Of a stretch of 64,000 bases of DNA, positions 1 through 9,093 are shown piece after piece (the first letter of the stretch is position 1; each line of letters starts with the position of its first letter). Source of the stretch: Symbiodinium natans (taxonomy: Eukaryota; Sar; Dinophyceae; Suessiales; Symbiodiniaceae); the NCBI GenBank assembly GCA_905221605.1, contig CAJNDS010000458.1:772136-836135 (forward strand), in the 5' to 3' direction. The position numbers and the translations under genes are program-made. The notes under the pieces are model-generated. The model made no database searches. It was given only the letters and a program-made list of their open reading frames with translations, and was not told the DNA's origin.

Positions 1-22
1 TTCAAGATTATCCCAACAATGA

Positions 23-3000
23 ACAAGGTTTCCATGGCAGACACTCTGCAACGGAGTTCAGATGCACATGTCGAACCTGAAGCTACGAGCCTTAGGCTGG
101 CATCTCACTGCATCTTCGTAGCTGAATCAGTACACTTTATACACTTACTCTATATACACTTATTTTGGGGTACTATTTATCCCTTATAGAATTGAAAGTG
201 TACACTTTTGGGGGGGGGGGGGGGGCTTATGAACTCAGCAACTTTAAGGCATGGTGGTGCCACGTCTTCTTGGGCATGTCGGTCATTCTCCTCGTCTCGA
301 CGGGAGCTGCGCAGTATCTTTGGCTACTTGAGCAGGAGCATCTGGTGGTGCAGCTGCCTCGGTCGATGATGGACCGGTTCAAGCTCTGCTACTCTGTCGG
401 CCTGTTCTTGTTCTCCGCAGTTCTTCTGGCGCAGTTCTGCGGATTCGGCTGCGCCGCACGCATGGCCTGCGGTTCTGTGGCCGCTGACGAAACGATGAGG
501 GTGGCAGCTTCCTGTCTCTGCGCCAACGCGGTGCTGACGGTTCTTGGGCCCTGCTTGAGCTTGTACGCACTCAAGATGCTTAGGGATACTTGGAAGTATT
601 GTTCTTACAGCTCAGTATAGGATACCTTTCTCTTATTGGGTTTAAGAGGATCATATGTGTAGGAGTATTTTTTCAGAGGGTTCTTTTAAGGGGCCATCCG
701 AGGATGTTCAGGGAGGACATCCTCATTGTCACCGTCGACACTTCCTTCCAGCTCTTAAACGTCCTTCTTCTCTCTGGGCTCGTCGGCCCGCCGCAGTTTG
801 CACTGTCCATGGCAGCGTTCCTATGGCCCCCTTAGGAATTACTTTGCATTTTGGGTTTCTAACCCTAAGCCCAAACCCTTCAACCCCTAAACCCTAAACC
901 CTAAACCCTAAACCCTAAACCCAATTTTTTAAAGGTTCTAGAAGGGGAGTATTAATAGGTTCCGGAAGCTGGCGGACCTCTCGGGCTTTGGCCTCGCCGC
1001 GAGGCGCATTGCCTTTCCCGGGCGGGTGAACGCCGGAGCCAGCGACTGCATCGTGTCACTCGGTAGGGTTTAGGGTTTAGGGTTTAGGGTTTAGGGTTTA
1101 GGGTTTAGGGTTTAGGGTTTAGGGTTTAGGGTTTAGGGTTTAGGGTTTAGGGTGTAGGGTTTAGGGTTTAGGGTTTAGGATTTAGGGTTTAGGGTTTAGG
1201 GTTTAGGGTTTAGGGTTTAGGGGGACATCTTGCATTTTCCCTTATTGGGTTTTAAGAGGATCATATTCAGGAATATGGTTTGTAAGGGAACCTATATCTA
1301 AACATGTTCTAGGTTTAATTGGTTTAAGAGGATCACATGTCTAGGAATCTTTTTCGGAGGGTTTTAAGGGCCGTCCTAGGTCATTTCCGGGCAAGTATAG
1401 CACACTCTGGGATGAAGCAGTCTCCATCGCTATGGCGCGCGAGACCTGCTCGCTGGCCTGCGTCTTTCTGACGGACCGCACGTCGGGTCTGGGCCACTTG
1501 GTATCCCAGTGGTACCCTTTACCCTGTTTTTTTTTTTTTTGGTTATGGGTGCCCTTATAAAGTAACCACCCGAAAAAAAGTGTCCCTATTTTAATGTGGT
1601 TACTGTGCTACTAAGGCCAGCATGCTGAGAACCCAGACACGCCGGGGCAGTGCTGGTGCCATGCGATCTATGGCACCCTGCCCGCGTCCACGTATCTGAG
1701 CGTGATCGAGTTGGTTCATGAAGAGCATGACACCCCTGAGAGCCAGCAAGCTCGGCAGCACATGCTCGCCTTCAAGAGGGCCGATGCAGAGGCGATGGGG
1801 CAGGTGTTGGTGATTCTTAGTAGCCGAGTGAGTACACTTTACACTTTTTGGGATGCTATAATCTCTGCAAAACCAAAAGTGTACACTTTTTTTGGATACT
1901 ATAATCTCTACAAAACTAAAAAGTGTACACTTTTTTTGGGGGCTTATGAACTCCGCAGCCCTAAACCCTAAACCCTAAACCCTAAACCCTAAACCCTAAA
2001 CCCTTGTTTGGGGGCTTGTGAACTCAGCAACGAAGGATTAAGCGTGACCAGGGCGAGTTGGAGTGGCGAAGGGAGCTGGCCGAAGCGCTGAGCATGGCGG
2101 AAGCGCGGTGTCTGCAAAACCATGCAAGAGCTCCCTGGGGATGCAGGTGGGGGTTTGGGGTTTAGGTTTAGGGTTTAGGGTTTAGGGTTTAGGGTTTAGG
2201 GTTTAGGGTTTAGGGTTTAGGGTTTAGGGTTTAGGGTTTAGGGTTTAGGGTTTAGGGGTTGGGGATGCCCTTGGACCACAATAAGGTACCCCCTAATTTA
2301 ACAAAGCCCCCAGGTGGTTCGAGGAGTGGCGGAAGCACGTGCACAAGGCAGCGCAGCTCCGGCAAACTTTGCATGTCTTCTACTTCGAAGGCCGGCAAGG
2401 TGACTGGGTCATTGTTGAGAATCATGTTACACTTTTCTGAATACTTAACCCCAATAAGGAACAAAAATGATCATGTTGAATAGGCCCTAAACCCTAAACC
2501 CTAACCCCTAACCCCTAAACCCTAAACCCTAAACCCTAAACCCTGAACCCTGAACCCTGAACCCTGAACCCTGAACATCAACCCCAAGAATGGTGCAGGC
2601 GAAGGCAAGGTCTCCTGGAAGGACCTGTGCGATGATGGCGTCAAGGAGAGTAGTCCCTAAACCCTAAACCCTAAACCCTAAACCCTAAACCCTAAACCCT
2701 AAACCCTAAACCCTAAACCCTAAACCCTAAACCCTAAACCCTAAACCCTAAACCCTAAACCCTAAACCCTAAACCCTAAACCCTAAACCCTAACCCTAAA
2801 CCCTAAACCCGAAATCGTCAAGGAGAGGGTGAGACCGATGAGTGGCCTGGGTGCCTCACAGACGGCGGAAGTGGCCTACCTGGAGAAGATGCTCGGCTTT
2901 TGTTTGCTTGTTGGGGTTTAGGGTTTAGGGTTTAGGGCTTAGGGTTTAGGGTTTAGGGTTTAGGGTTTAGGGTTTAGGGCATTTAGAGGGTTTTAAGGGG

Positions 3001-3513
3001 CAGTCCTAGTTTTGCAAAGGGTCTAAAGGCCTACCTGGAGAAGATGCTCGGCTGGCGTTTGTTGGGAGAATTGCTTGTTTGGTTTTTTCTTAGTTTGGGT
3101 TTAGGGTTTAGGGTTTAGGGTTTAGGGTTTAGGGTTTAGGGTTTCGGGTTTAGGGTTTAGGGTTTAGGGTTTAGGGTTGACCCTATCTCCAAATGGGTTC
3201 TAGGTAAGGTTTTGGCATATTCGATATTCTCCCTTATCGGGTTTAAGGGGATTATGTTCAGGAATAGCTTTCAGAGGGGTTCTAAAGGGCCATCCTAGTT
3301 TTTTTTTTTTTCAAGGGTTGTTCAGGCTTTTTTGGGATATTTTTTGGGGGGTTTTGTAACGGACCCTGTATCTCGATATGTTCAACCGGGTTTAAAGGAC
3401 AAACCGAGGATGGGCCTGAGCTACGTGGAGCATGACATCAAGGACTTCGAGGCACTCGTCCAGGCACCGCTGAAAAAGGAGCCTCCTGGCCATGCAGCTT
3501 TGCGGAGGCTAGG
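23..3513 (+). CDS. Multi-exon gene, multi-pass membrane protein of unknown function (5' end possibly outside window)
   Basis: Unrecognised protein rebuilt from exons that stay in one frame once introns are removed: about 23-113, 249-578, 703-820, 963-1062, 1390-1496, 1620-1815, 2040-2150, 2318-2413, 2575-2650, 2828-2897, then about 3411-3513. In-frame ATGs lie at 62 and 68, but the frame is open back to 23, so an upstream exon is possible. The N-terminal half has about four hydrophobic segments, such as the VFLGMSVILLVSTGAA stretch near 270. The C-terminal half is soluble, with a Cys/His-rich patch (QCWCHAIYG) near 1655, paired Trp-rich stretches (LEWRRELAEAL, RWFEEWRKH) and an ending VEHDIKDFEALVQAP. 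Three introns are TIR elements with 4-bp duplications, and at least three hold telomere-like arrays between direct repeats of exon sequence. Frame continuity across roughly ten junctions makes a real gene likely. The function is unknown, and the last junction and the 3' end are uncertain. Confidence 0.7.
114..248 (+). mobile_element. Family 1 TIR introner with 4-bp GCAT duplication
   Basis: The left end CTTCGTAGCTGA and the right end CTCAGCAACTTTAAG are imperfect inverted repeats. GCAT lies on both sides (110-113 and 249-252). Removing the element and one GCAT joins the open frames so that ..HLTA runs into WWCHVF... A G run of about 20 lies inside at 211-225. Confidence 0.75.
587..702 (+). 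mobile_element. Family 6 intron sequence (TTGGGTTTAAGAGGATCA type)
   Basis: This intron carries the TTATTGGGTTTAAGAGGATC motif, found again at 1231-1380, 3230-3300 and 59098-59150. It is bounded by the near-identical 12-mers GATGCTTAGGGA (575-586) and GATGTTCAGGGA (703-714). Splicing between them keeps the frame (..LYALKM then FREDIL..). No clear terminal inverted repeats are seen. Confidence 0.55.
1064..1223 (+). repeat. (TTTAGGG)n telomere-like array in intron
   Basis: About 22 head-to-tail TTTAGGG copies with only two or three variants (one GTGTAGGG, one TTTAGGA). The array starts directly at the exon end CACTCGG, so the exon/repeat border is immediate. Confidence 0.9.
1231..1385 (+). mobile_element. 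Two adjoining family 6 copies
   Basis: Two diverged copies of the TTGGTTTAAGAGGATCA unit lie in tandem (about 1240 and 1318) in the intron before the exon starting near 1390. They end with the family's TTTTAAGGGCCGTCCTAG tail. Confidence 0.5.
1497..1615 (+). mobile_element. Family 2 TIR introner with GCCA duplication
   Basis: The ends are CTTGGTATCCCAGTGG and ACTGTGCTACTAAG (inverted), flanked by GCCA at 1493-1496 and 1616-1619. Clean removal joins ..TSGLG to QHAENPDTPG.. in frame. A run of T lies near 1527. It shares internal GGGTGCCCTTATAA-type sequence with other family 2 copies. Confidence 0.75.
1816..2035 (+). mobile_element. Family 1 TIR introner (GATT duplication) holding a telomere-like array
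   Basis: The left end is CTTAGTAGCCGAGTGAG, the right end ACTCAGCAACGAAG. GATT flanks it at 1812-1815 and 2036-2039. Removal gives ..MGQVLVI then KRDQGELEWRR.. in one frame. The internal AAAGTGTACACTTTTTTTGG unit is doubled, and a (CCCTAAA)6 tract (1961-2003) interrupts the right part, leaving a second short copy of the right arm. The telomere-like tract therefore appears to have arrived after the element. Confidence 0.8.
2154..2258 (+). repeat. (TTTAGGG)n array in intron bounded by CAGGTGG direct repeats
   Basis: About 14 TTTAGGG copies fill most of the intron 2151-2310. The exon heptamer CAGGTGG occurs at both borders (2144-2150 and 2311-2317). Joining at the repeat keeps the frame (..APWGCRW then FEEWRKH..). 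Confidence 0.85.
2484..2573 (-). repeat. (CCCTAAA)n grading into (CCCTGAA)n
   Basis: C-rich strand array. The last five units are all CCCTGAA, so a variant unit has spread locally. It precedes the exon at about 2575-2650. Confidence 0.85.
2654..2815 (-). repeat. Nearly pure telomere-like intron between 12-bp exon duplications
   Basis: About 22 CCCTAAA units with one CCCTAA slip make up almost the whole intron. CGTCAAGGAGAG occurs at 2639-2650 and 2816-2827. Using either copy keeps the frame (..CDDGVKER then VRPMSG..). This is the cleanest case of a telomere-like tract acting as an intron. Confidence 0.9.
2899..3027 (+). repeat. Telomere-like intron between perfect 26-bp exon duplications
   Basis: The 26-bp exon segment at 2873-2898 (coding AYLEKMLG) is repeated without change at 3028-3053. 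Between them lie (TTTAGGG)n at 2915-2976 and the tail of a family 6 unit (TTTTAAGGGGCAGTCCTAG). Confidence 0.85.
3097..3404 (+). repeat. (TTTAGGG)n followed by family 6 sequence
   Basis: A telomere-like array at 3097-3177 with one TTTCGGG unit is followed by one or two diverged family 6 units (TTATCGGGTTTAAGGGGATT at about 3234). Together they form the proposed last intron of the first gene. Confidence 0.6.
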
Positions 3514-3519
3514 GGTTTA

Positions 3520-3727
3520 GGGGTTTATAGGGTTGATAGGGTTTATACGGCTTATAGGGTTTATAGGGTTTATAGGGTTTATAGGGTTTATAGGGTTTAT
3601 AGGGTTTATAGGGTTTATAGGGTTTATAGGGTTTATAGGGTTTATAGGGTTTATAGGGTTTATAGGGCTTATAGGGTTTATAGGGTTTATAGGGTTTATA
3701 GGGTGTATAGGGTTTATAGGGTTCAAG
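3520..3727 (+). repeat. (TTTATAGGG)n nonamer array
   Basis: About 22 copies of the 9-bp unit TTTATAGGG, the telomere-like heptamer expanded by TA, with occasional CTTATAGGG or TGTATAGGG. Repetitive open frames on both strands (IGF and NPI repeats) are by-products. It directly follows the last exon of the first gene. Confidence 0.9.
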
Positions 3728-4436
3728 TTGTATTCCAAGCTACCTCCAATGTAAAGCCCTGAATCACTGACAAGTTGGTCAACTCAGAATGGCACATATT
3801 GGGCACTGCAGTGGCTGGTTTCACATCTCACGCTGCAATCTCCCCCTGAAGAGCCCTAAACCCTAAACCCCAAACCCTAAACCTTAAACCCTAAACCCTA
3901 CACAGCAAGCACCTTTGCGACCCATGAAGCAAAGAGCCACCCACCCGAACTCCACTATCTGAAGCCTGAACCTGCACCTTCAGCCCTAAGCCCTCAACCT
4001 TCCCTTATATGCACCATCCCTAAACCCGAAACCCGAAACCCTAAAGCCCTAGGCAGGTTCCTAAGATTCCAGCGGCAAGGGGGAAGGGGGGTTTGTAGTC
4101 ACAACCTACAAAAAATAGGTTGTGGGGTTCTTCAAAGAACTTTGAACCTGACAATATCCTCAGTGATGGTTTCCCTTTCTTCATATGTTCTCATACTCCT
4201 GGCTCCTGGGGGGGCCTATCGGCCATCAATATGGGCGTTTTGGAGTCCAGGCACTCCCGATAACCGTAAACCCCAAAACTCCAAACCCTAATCCCTAAAC
4301 CCTTAACCCTTAAACCCCAAACTAAATCCTAAACTCAAAACCCGGAACCCTAAACCCGAAACCCTTAAAACCGCAGAACCCTAACTTGCACAGCTTCGGA
4401 CAGCCCCATATCTCTAAGGTTGAAACCATGTGCCCC
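3728..4436. other. Intergenic or intron DNA with scattered short C-rich telomere-like tracts
   Basis: No convincing exon. Short degenerate CCCTAAA tracts (3855-3900, 4020-4045, 4265-4385) alternate with unique sequence. A small hairpin lies at about 4100-4125 (ACAACCTAC and its inverse). Confidence 0.5.
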
Positions 4437-4672
4437 TAGTATGGGCCCCTTAACCCCGGGGTCCTTATATACCTGTTATATACCCTATATGTACCTTTAA
4501 GATCCTTCTGTACCTAGTCTATGCCCTATACGTACCTTTAAGATCCTCATACACCCTGTACTTGTTCTATACGCTATATGTACCGTTAAGATCCTTATAT
4601 ACCTGCTATATACCCTATATGTACCTTTAAGGGTCCCTACTATACTCCCCCGAAAAAAGGGCTAAGGGCCCA
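4437..4672 (+). mobile_element. Family 10 TIR element (AGTATGGGCCCCTTAA ends)
   Basis: The left end GTATGGGCCCCTTAA and the right end CTAAGGGCCCATATT are inverted. Related ends are found at 6265-6350, 25674-25757 and 34968-35016. The internal DNA is AT-rich with the 41-bp repeats. Confidence 0.5.
4461..4631 (+). repeat. Four tandem 41-bp units (ATATACC..TACCTTTAAG)
   Basis: Units start at 4461, 4502, 4543 and 4591. Three are 41 bp and one is 48 bp. Each ends in GTACCTTTAAG or GTACCGTTAAG. The array lies between the GTATGGGCCC and AAGGGCCCATA ends of a family 10 element (about 4437-4672), so it is an internal expansion of that element. Confidence 0.75.
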
Positions 4673-4694
4673 TATTCGACGCCCATACTTTTGA

Positions 4695-4886
4695 CCTTAG
4701 ACACACGCGAGGCGCATGAGAGGACGCTGAAGCTGTGCTCGGAGGCGTGGACGCGGCGGGTTGTGTCTGGGAATAGGGTTTAGGGTTTAGGGTTTTGGGT
4801 TTAGGTTTTAGGGTTTGGGGTTTGGGGTTTAGGGGGCGGGGTTCTAGATGGCTAGGGGTTCAGGGTTTTGGGTTTTATTCTCATGC

Positions 4887-4917
<31 letters not shown>

Positions 4918-5760
4918 GATGATGATGTTTTGCCAGCTCTTCGTCTTTTCGCTTTGGATGTGAAGACCGGTTTAAGGGGCTGCAGTGGCTTCGAGGGTTC
5001 AGGGCTTTAGGGTTTAGGGATCAGGAGGATGGGAGGGTCAGGGCCTCAGGGTGCAAGGGTTTCATGGTGTTAGGGCTTCACACTTTGACGGTTGAGGGCC
5101 TTAGGGCGTTCAAGCCAAGAGAACGAACGGCCAAAACCCTGAAATCCAACTTGTGGCGAAGGGGTGCCAGGGTCCGAGCCCGAGGTCAACATGCTGTTGC
5201 AAGAGATCCCGCAGCCGACTCTTGCGGTCGCCCGGGGCACAGCCACCGGGGTTATAGGGGGTTGGAGGGGTTTGGGGGTTAGAGGTTTTAGAGGGTTTCG
5301 AGGGCTTCGAGGGTTTACAGTGTTTAGAGGGTTTAGAGGGTTTAAATTTTGGGCTTGGCTAGGGTGTGGGGAGAACTGTCAGGACAGCAACCCAATCCAA
5401 ACTCCAGCACCGCAGCCCTGAAAGGGTTTCGGGTTCAGGCTTGAGGGGTCTAAACGAACCTTTTCCGGGATTATGTCGGAAACCTACTATAGGTGGGTTG
5501 GGGGAAGAGGGGGGGGGTATTATAGTATATCTATATAGGGGTCTAAGGGAGTTTTTTTCGTAATTCTTCCGACTCCTATATTACTTCCTTACCTTTTCTG
5601 CCAAGAGCCCACGAAGGCTTTAGGGGCTTTGGGGGGGGGGGGGGGGGGCGGGCTTCTGCAGTCTGGGGATTTTGGGTGGAGCCTCTAAGCCACGAAACCC
5701 TAAACTTTGGGTGTGCTCGGTGTAGGGTTTAGGGTTTTGGGTGGTAGGGTTTAGGGCTCT
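4695..5760. other. Mixed exon-like scraps, (GAT)n microsatellite and degenerate TTTAGGG DNA
   Basis: An exon-like scrap at about 4690-4770 reads TREAHERTLKLCSEAWTRR. A (GAT)n-type microsatellite lies at 4885-4927. Loose TTTAGAGGG and TTTCGAGGG tracts lie at 5281-5345, and a G run at 5630-5649. No gene can be assembled. Confidence 0.4.
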
Positions 5761-5761
5761 G

Positions 5762-6075
5762 TTGCCCACATGGCGGCAAAATGGTCCAGAGTTTCTGGGC
5801 ACTCACGACGCGGAGGACTTCAACGACAACCTCAACACCCTAAACCCTAAACCCTAAACCCTAAACCCTAAACCCTAAACCCTAAACCCTAAACCCTAAA
5901 CCCTAAACCCTGTTTTGGAAACCCCAACGCCGAGCCGGTGACCTTGGTGCTTGACAGACTTCTACCGGGGCAACGGATTGGAGCCAGCGCTTGGTACAAC
6001 TACGCGAAGGAGCTTTTCGGAACGGCTGGAATGGAGAGCTACACCAAGGAGCCGACCACTGCTTCGACAATCTAA
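5762..6075 (+). CDS. Two exon-like islands, unknown protein
   Basis: Island 1 (5762-5835) reads LPTWRQNGPEFLGTHDAEDF and on. Island 2 (5941-6075) is open for 44 codons and ends at TAA (TLVLDRLLPGQRIGASAWYN, later KELFGTAGMESY). They are separated by a (CCCTAAA)n array at 5836-5911. Composition and codon use resemble the nearby exons. No family is recognised, and the junction is not in a proven common frame. Confidence 0.4.
5836..5911 (-). repeat. (CCCTAAA)n array
   Basis: About 11 uninterrupted CCCTAAA units between two exon-like islands. Confidence 0.9.
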
Positions 6076-6701
6076 ACCCCACTAAGGGCTCAAAAGCCCT
6101 TGCTATGTAACCCTGATATACACTGTATCATAAGGGCCCATACTCCGGATCCCTATAAACAAGGGTAGGGACTGTACTAAGGGCCCATGCTTCCAAACTT
6201 GAGTCTAAGGATTGTTTCCTGGGCCCTGTTTACGGTCACTTGCCCTCCTTTTCAGGGTTCTGTCGTGTGGGCCCTTGGGCTGTGCAGGGTATACAAGAGG
6301 GGATATAAGGGGCCCCCTTTCAGGGCCTATATTAAGGGACCATGTACTTACCCTAAGACATATATGCTGTGCTCTGGGCACAGGCCAAGCCTAAACCCTA
6401 AACCCTAAACCCTAAACCCTAAACCCTAAACCCTAAACCCTGAGTAAGCTTCCTCGCAAGGTCCAGGGCCTCGCCACAGCCGCGGGATGCCAACTTGCGT
6501 GCTCATGTCGCGTGGAACGCACGGGGCGTTCGGGGCGCTTAGGGTTTCTTGTTTGGCTTTAGGGTTTTGTTTTGGTCAAATTGTTATTAATTTGTTTTGT
6601 TTTTGTGGTTTTTGGTTTAGGGCCTTTTGGGGCTTAGGGTTTCTTAGGACTTAGGGTTTATGAGGGTTGAGGTTGAGGCTTTAGGTTTTAGGTGTTTGTT
6701 T

Positions 6702-6743
<42 letters not shown>
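6702..6743 (+). repeat. Poly-G tract of about 41
   Basis: An unbroken G run of roughly 41, one of the longest homopolymers here. Comparable runs are at 28947-28982 (G) and 56945-56977 (C). Confidence 0.95.
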
Positions 6744-6744
<1 letters not shown>

Positions 6745-7547
6745 GGGGACGCGGGCTCAACCCTTGACCGTTAGACCCTAAATCCCCTAAAGCAAATTTG
6801 ACATAACAATTTTGCAGCGAAGCAGCCAACAAGGGCGGAGATCGACATGGAGTGGTTTTTACACGGCAGATCCGTGCAATAGTATAGACGCTTATTGCGA
6901 CAAGCTGAATTAGTCTTCGATTCTAAGGTAAAGCAGAGCACATTGATAAGATGCCGCATGGAATACATCAACGGTCCGGTACGGTGAACCGCCACATTTG
7001 CAGCTGCCGGCGGACGTGCATGTGGACTGTTTGCCGTTCATTGTGATACTTCACAACCTTCCGGCTGATACTTTATGGTCTTCTTCGGATGTTGGGTAGT
7101 CCTGAGCTGTGCGTGGCTTTTGTGTCCAAGAGAATGGGTCACTCCAATCAGTAGCGGATCATGGAAGTCCCAAAAGCAACCTGAGCAGTGGCGATCATCC
7201 GTCCCATCATCGCGACTTCACGGGGCAGTTCTGAAGCACTCTCCCTAAACCCTAAACCTTAAACCCGTCTTTCATTCGGCCTTTATTTGCAAAGCAATGC
7301 TCGATCTTTGTTCATGCGATTAAGTGGATTTTCAAGAGACACGACAATCGCTCCCCTTGCTCAGGGTTTTGGCTCTAGGGTGCAGGGCCTAGGGTTTAGG
7401 GTTTATAGGGTTCAGGGTTTAGGGTTCAGGGTTTAGGGCAGCATTACTTGTGAGCGGTGCAGTGTGAGGACTTTCTAAGACATTCAGGTCTTCCCCTGTC
7501 GAGTCTCGTTCAGTCGTCGTGCTAACAGCCCGAAGACATTTTGTCTA
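6744..7547. other. Unique sequence without a clear gene
   Basis: About 700 bp with little telomere-like DNA except at 7243-7265 and 7385-7438. Short frames exist on both strands, but none joins to a neighbour or shows a recognisable motif. Confidence 0.4.
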
Positions 7548-7676
7548 GGACCTAGAGGTAGGCCCTTATTCCACTTTGTTTTAGGCTCCCTTTAAACCCT
7601 AAACCCTAAACCCCAAAAAACCCTAAACCCTAAACCCTAAAGGGCACCCTTGTTATTCCCAGGTTACTCTGGGGTT
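7548..7676 (+). mobile_element. Family 7 TIR element with telomere-like insert
   Basis: The left end CCTAGAGGTAGGCCCTTATT and the right end CCCAGGTTACTCTGGGG are inverted and match 16570-16680 and 43149-43255. (CCCTAAA)n-type sequence (about 7594-7641) interrupts the element. Confidence 0.55.
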
Positions 7677-8980
7677 TAGTTTGTGAGTCCAGCAGAACAT
7701 CCTCATCTGGCCGCTCCCCGTTATTCCTATTGCACTGGTCGACGCAGGACTGCATACATAAATCCCCGAAAGCCCTTAATTAATCCCCTTCAGGTGCGAA
7801 GACGATCTGGAAACCCTTGGTGGATCCCAAAACTCCTTTCAACAACTTATAAAACCTAAAGCCCCCCCCCCCCCCCCCAAAGCTTCTCAACACAAACTTA
7901 TACATAAATAAATAAATATATATATATATATACACATATAAGTAAATAAAACATGAACATACACATATACTTAAGGCCCTAAAAAACCACCCCCTACCTG
8001 CCCCTGGGGAAAAAATGGGTGCCAGAAGGCGATCTCGTCCTGGCAGCCGACTCCGCAGCGTTCCAGCTGCCGGGGGCGGCCACAGGTGGCTTCTGCCCCA
8101 CCCTCGGGGAATTGAGGGTGCAGGGTTTAGGGTTTAGGGTTTAGGGTTTAGGGTGTAGAGAGGGCCCCGAAAAACCCTGAACATCCCTAAGCCCTAAATC
8201 CCCTAAACCCTAAACCATGAACCCTAAACCCGTGTTTAGGACCTTTGAGCTTTAGGGGTTAGGATTAGGGTTTAGTGTTTAGGGTTTAAGGTTTAGGGTT
8301 GAGGGTTTAGGGTGTAGGGTTTAGGGTTTAGGGTTTAGGGGGGGTGGAGGAAGGTTCCAGGGTTTCCGGTCGTCGCGTCGGAGGCTCGTGAAGCTGCGGC
8401 TCAGCTCTCTAAACACAACATGTTGCCTTTGTAGGATACCGTTGAGAGCTGAAACTGATGGAGCCTGGGACCCGCCCTGTTTATCTTCGGTTGAAGATGT
8501 CGACTCTTGTTCTTTAGGGCCTGAGGTCCTAAACCGCCACCGAGGGCGGGCAAGGTCCTTCTACAGCGGCCACGGTCATTTACCCACGAGTCACATGAAA
8601 CCTTAAACCCTAAACCCCAGACCCTACACCCTGAGCAACAAGAGTCCCATGACCTTCGAGGTCTGGGGCTTCAAAGTTTCGGATTTCAGGGCGCTCCGAA
8701 GTTTAGGGTTCAGGGTTCAGGGTTCAGGGTTTAGGGTTTAGGGTTTAGGGTTTAGGTTTTAGGGTTTAGGGTTTAGGCGCAGTCCACACTTCTTCGGCAG
8801 AGCATCGTCCACCAACCTTTTCTTTTGGTGTTCCGTTCCAGCGCGTTATACGTGAGTCCCTGCTTCTACAATTTAAGACCGTTACAAAGACCGAACTCTG
8901 AGTTTTTGCTCGTGGGGGCTGAATGTTAAGGTCGCGCGAATAACTCCCCCTCCAACCCCCGCCCCCCTGATTTGTTCGGC
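7677..8980. other. Non-genic block with AT microsatellite and telomere-like tracts
   Basis: A C run lies at 7861-7878, an AT-rich microsatellite at 7905-7965 and TTTAGGG tracts at 8122-8155, 8250-8340 and 8701-8775. A short exon-like scrap (PMTFEVWGFKV) lies near 8650. No gene can be defended. Confidence 0.45.
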
Positions 8981-9004
8981 GCTGTGTCCAATCAAAAGTT
9001 TGGA

Positions 9005-9093
9005 AAACCTAAACCTAAACCCTAAACCCTAAACCCTAAACCCTAAACCCTAAACCCTAAACCCTAAACCCTAAACCCTAAACCCTAAACCCT
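9005..9093 (-). repeat. (CCCTAAA)n array
   Basis: About 12 uniform CCCTAAA units. Confidence 0.9.

Noticed and set aside
1064..1223. True chromosome end
   Set aside because: Genes and unique DNA lie on both sides, arrays occur in both orientations, and none reaches the window edge as a terminal tract.
3517..3754. Repetitive open frames (NPI and IGF repeats) on both strands
   Set aside because: Direct translation of the TTTATAGGG array, not a gene.
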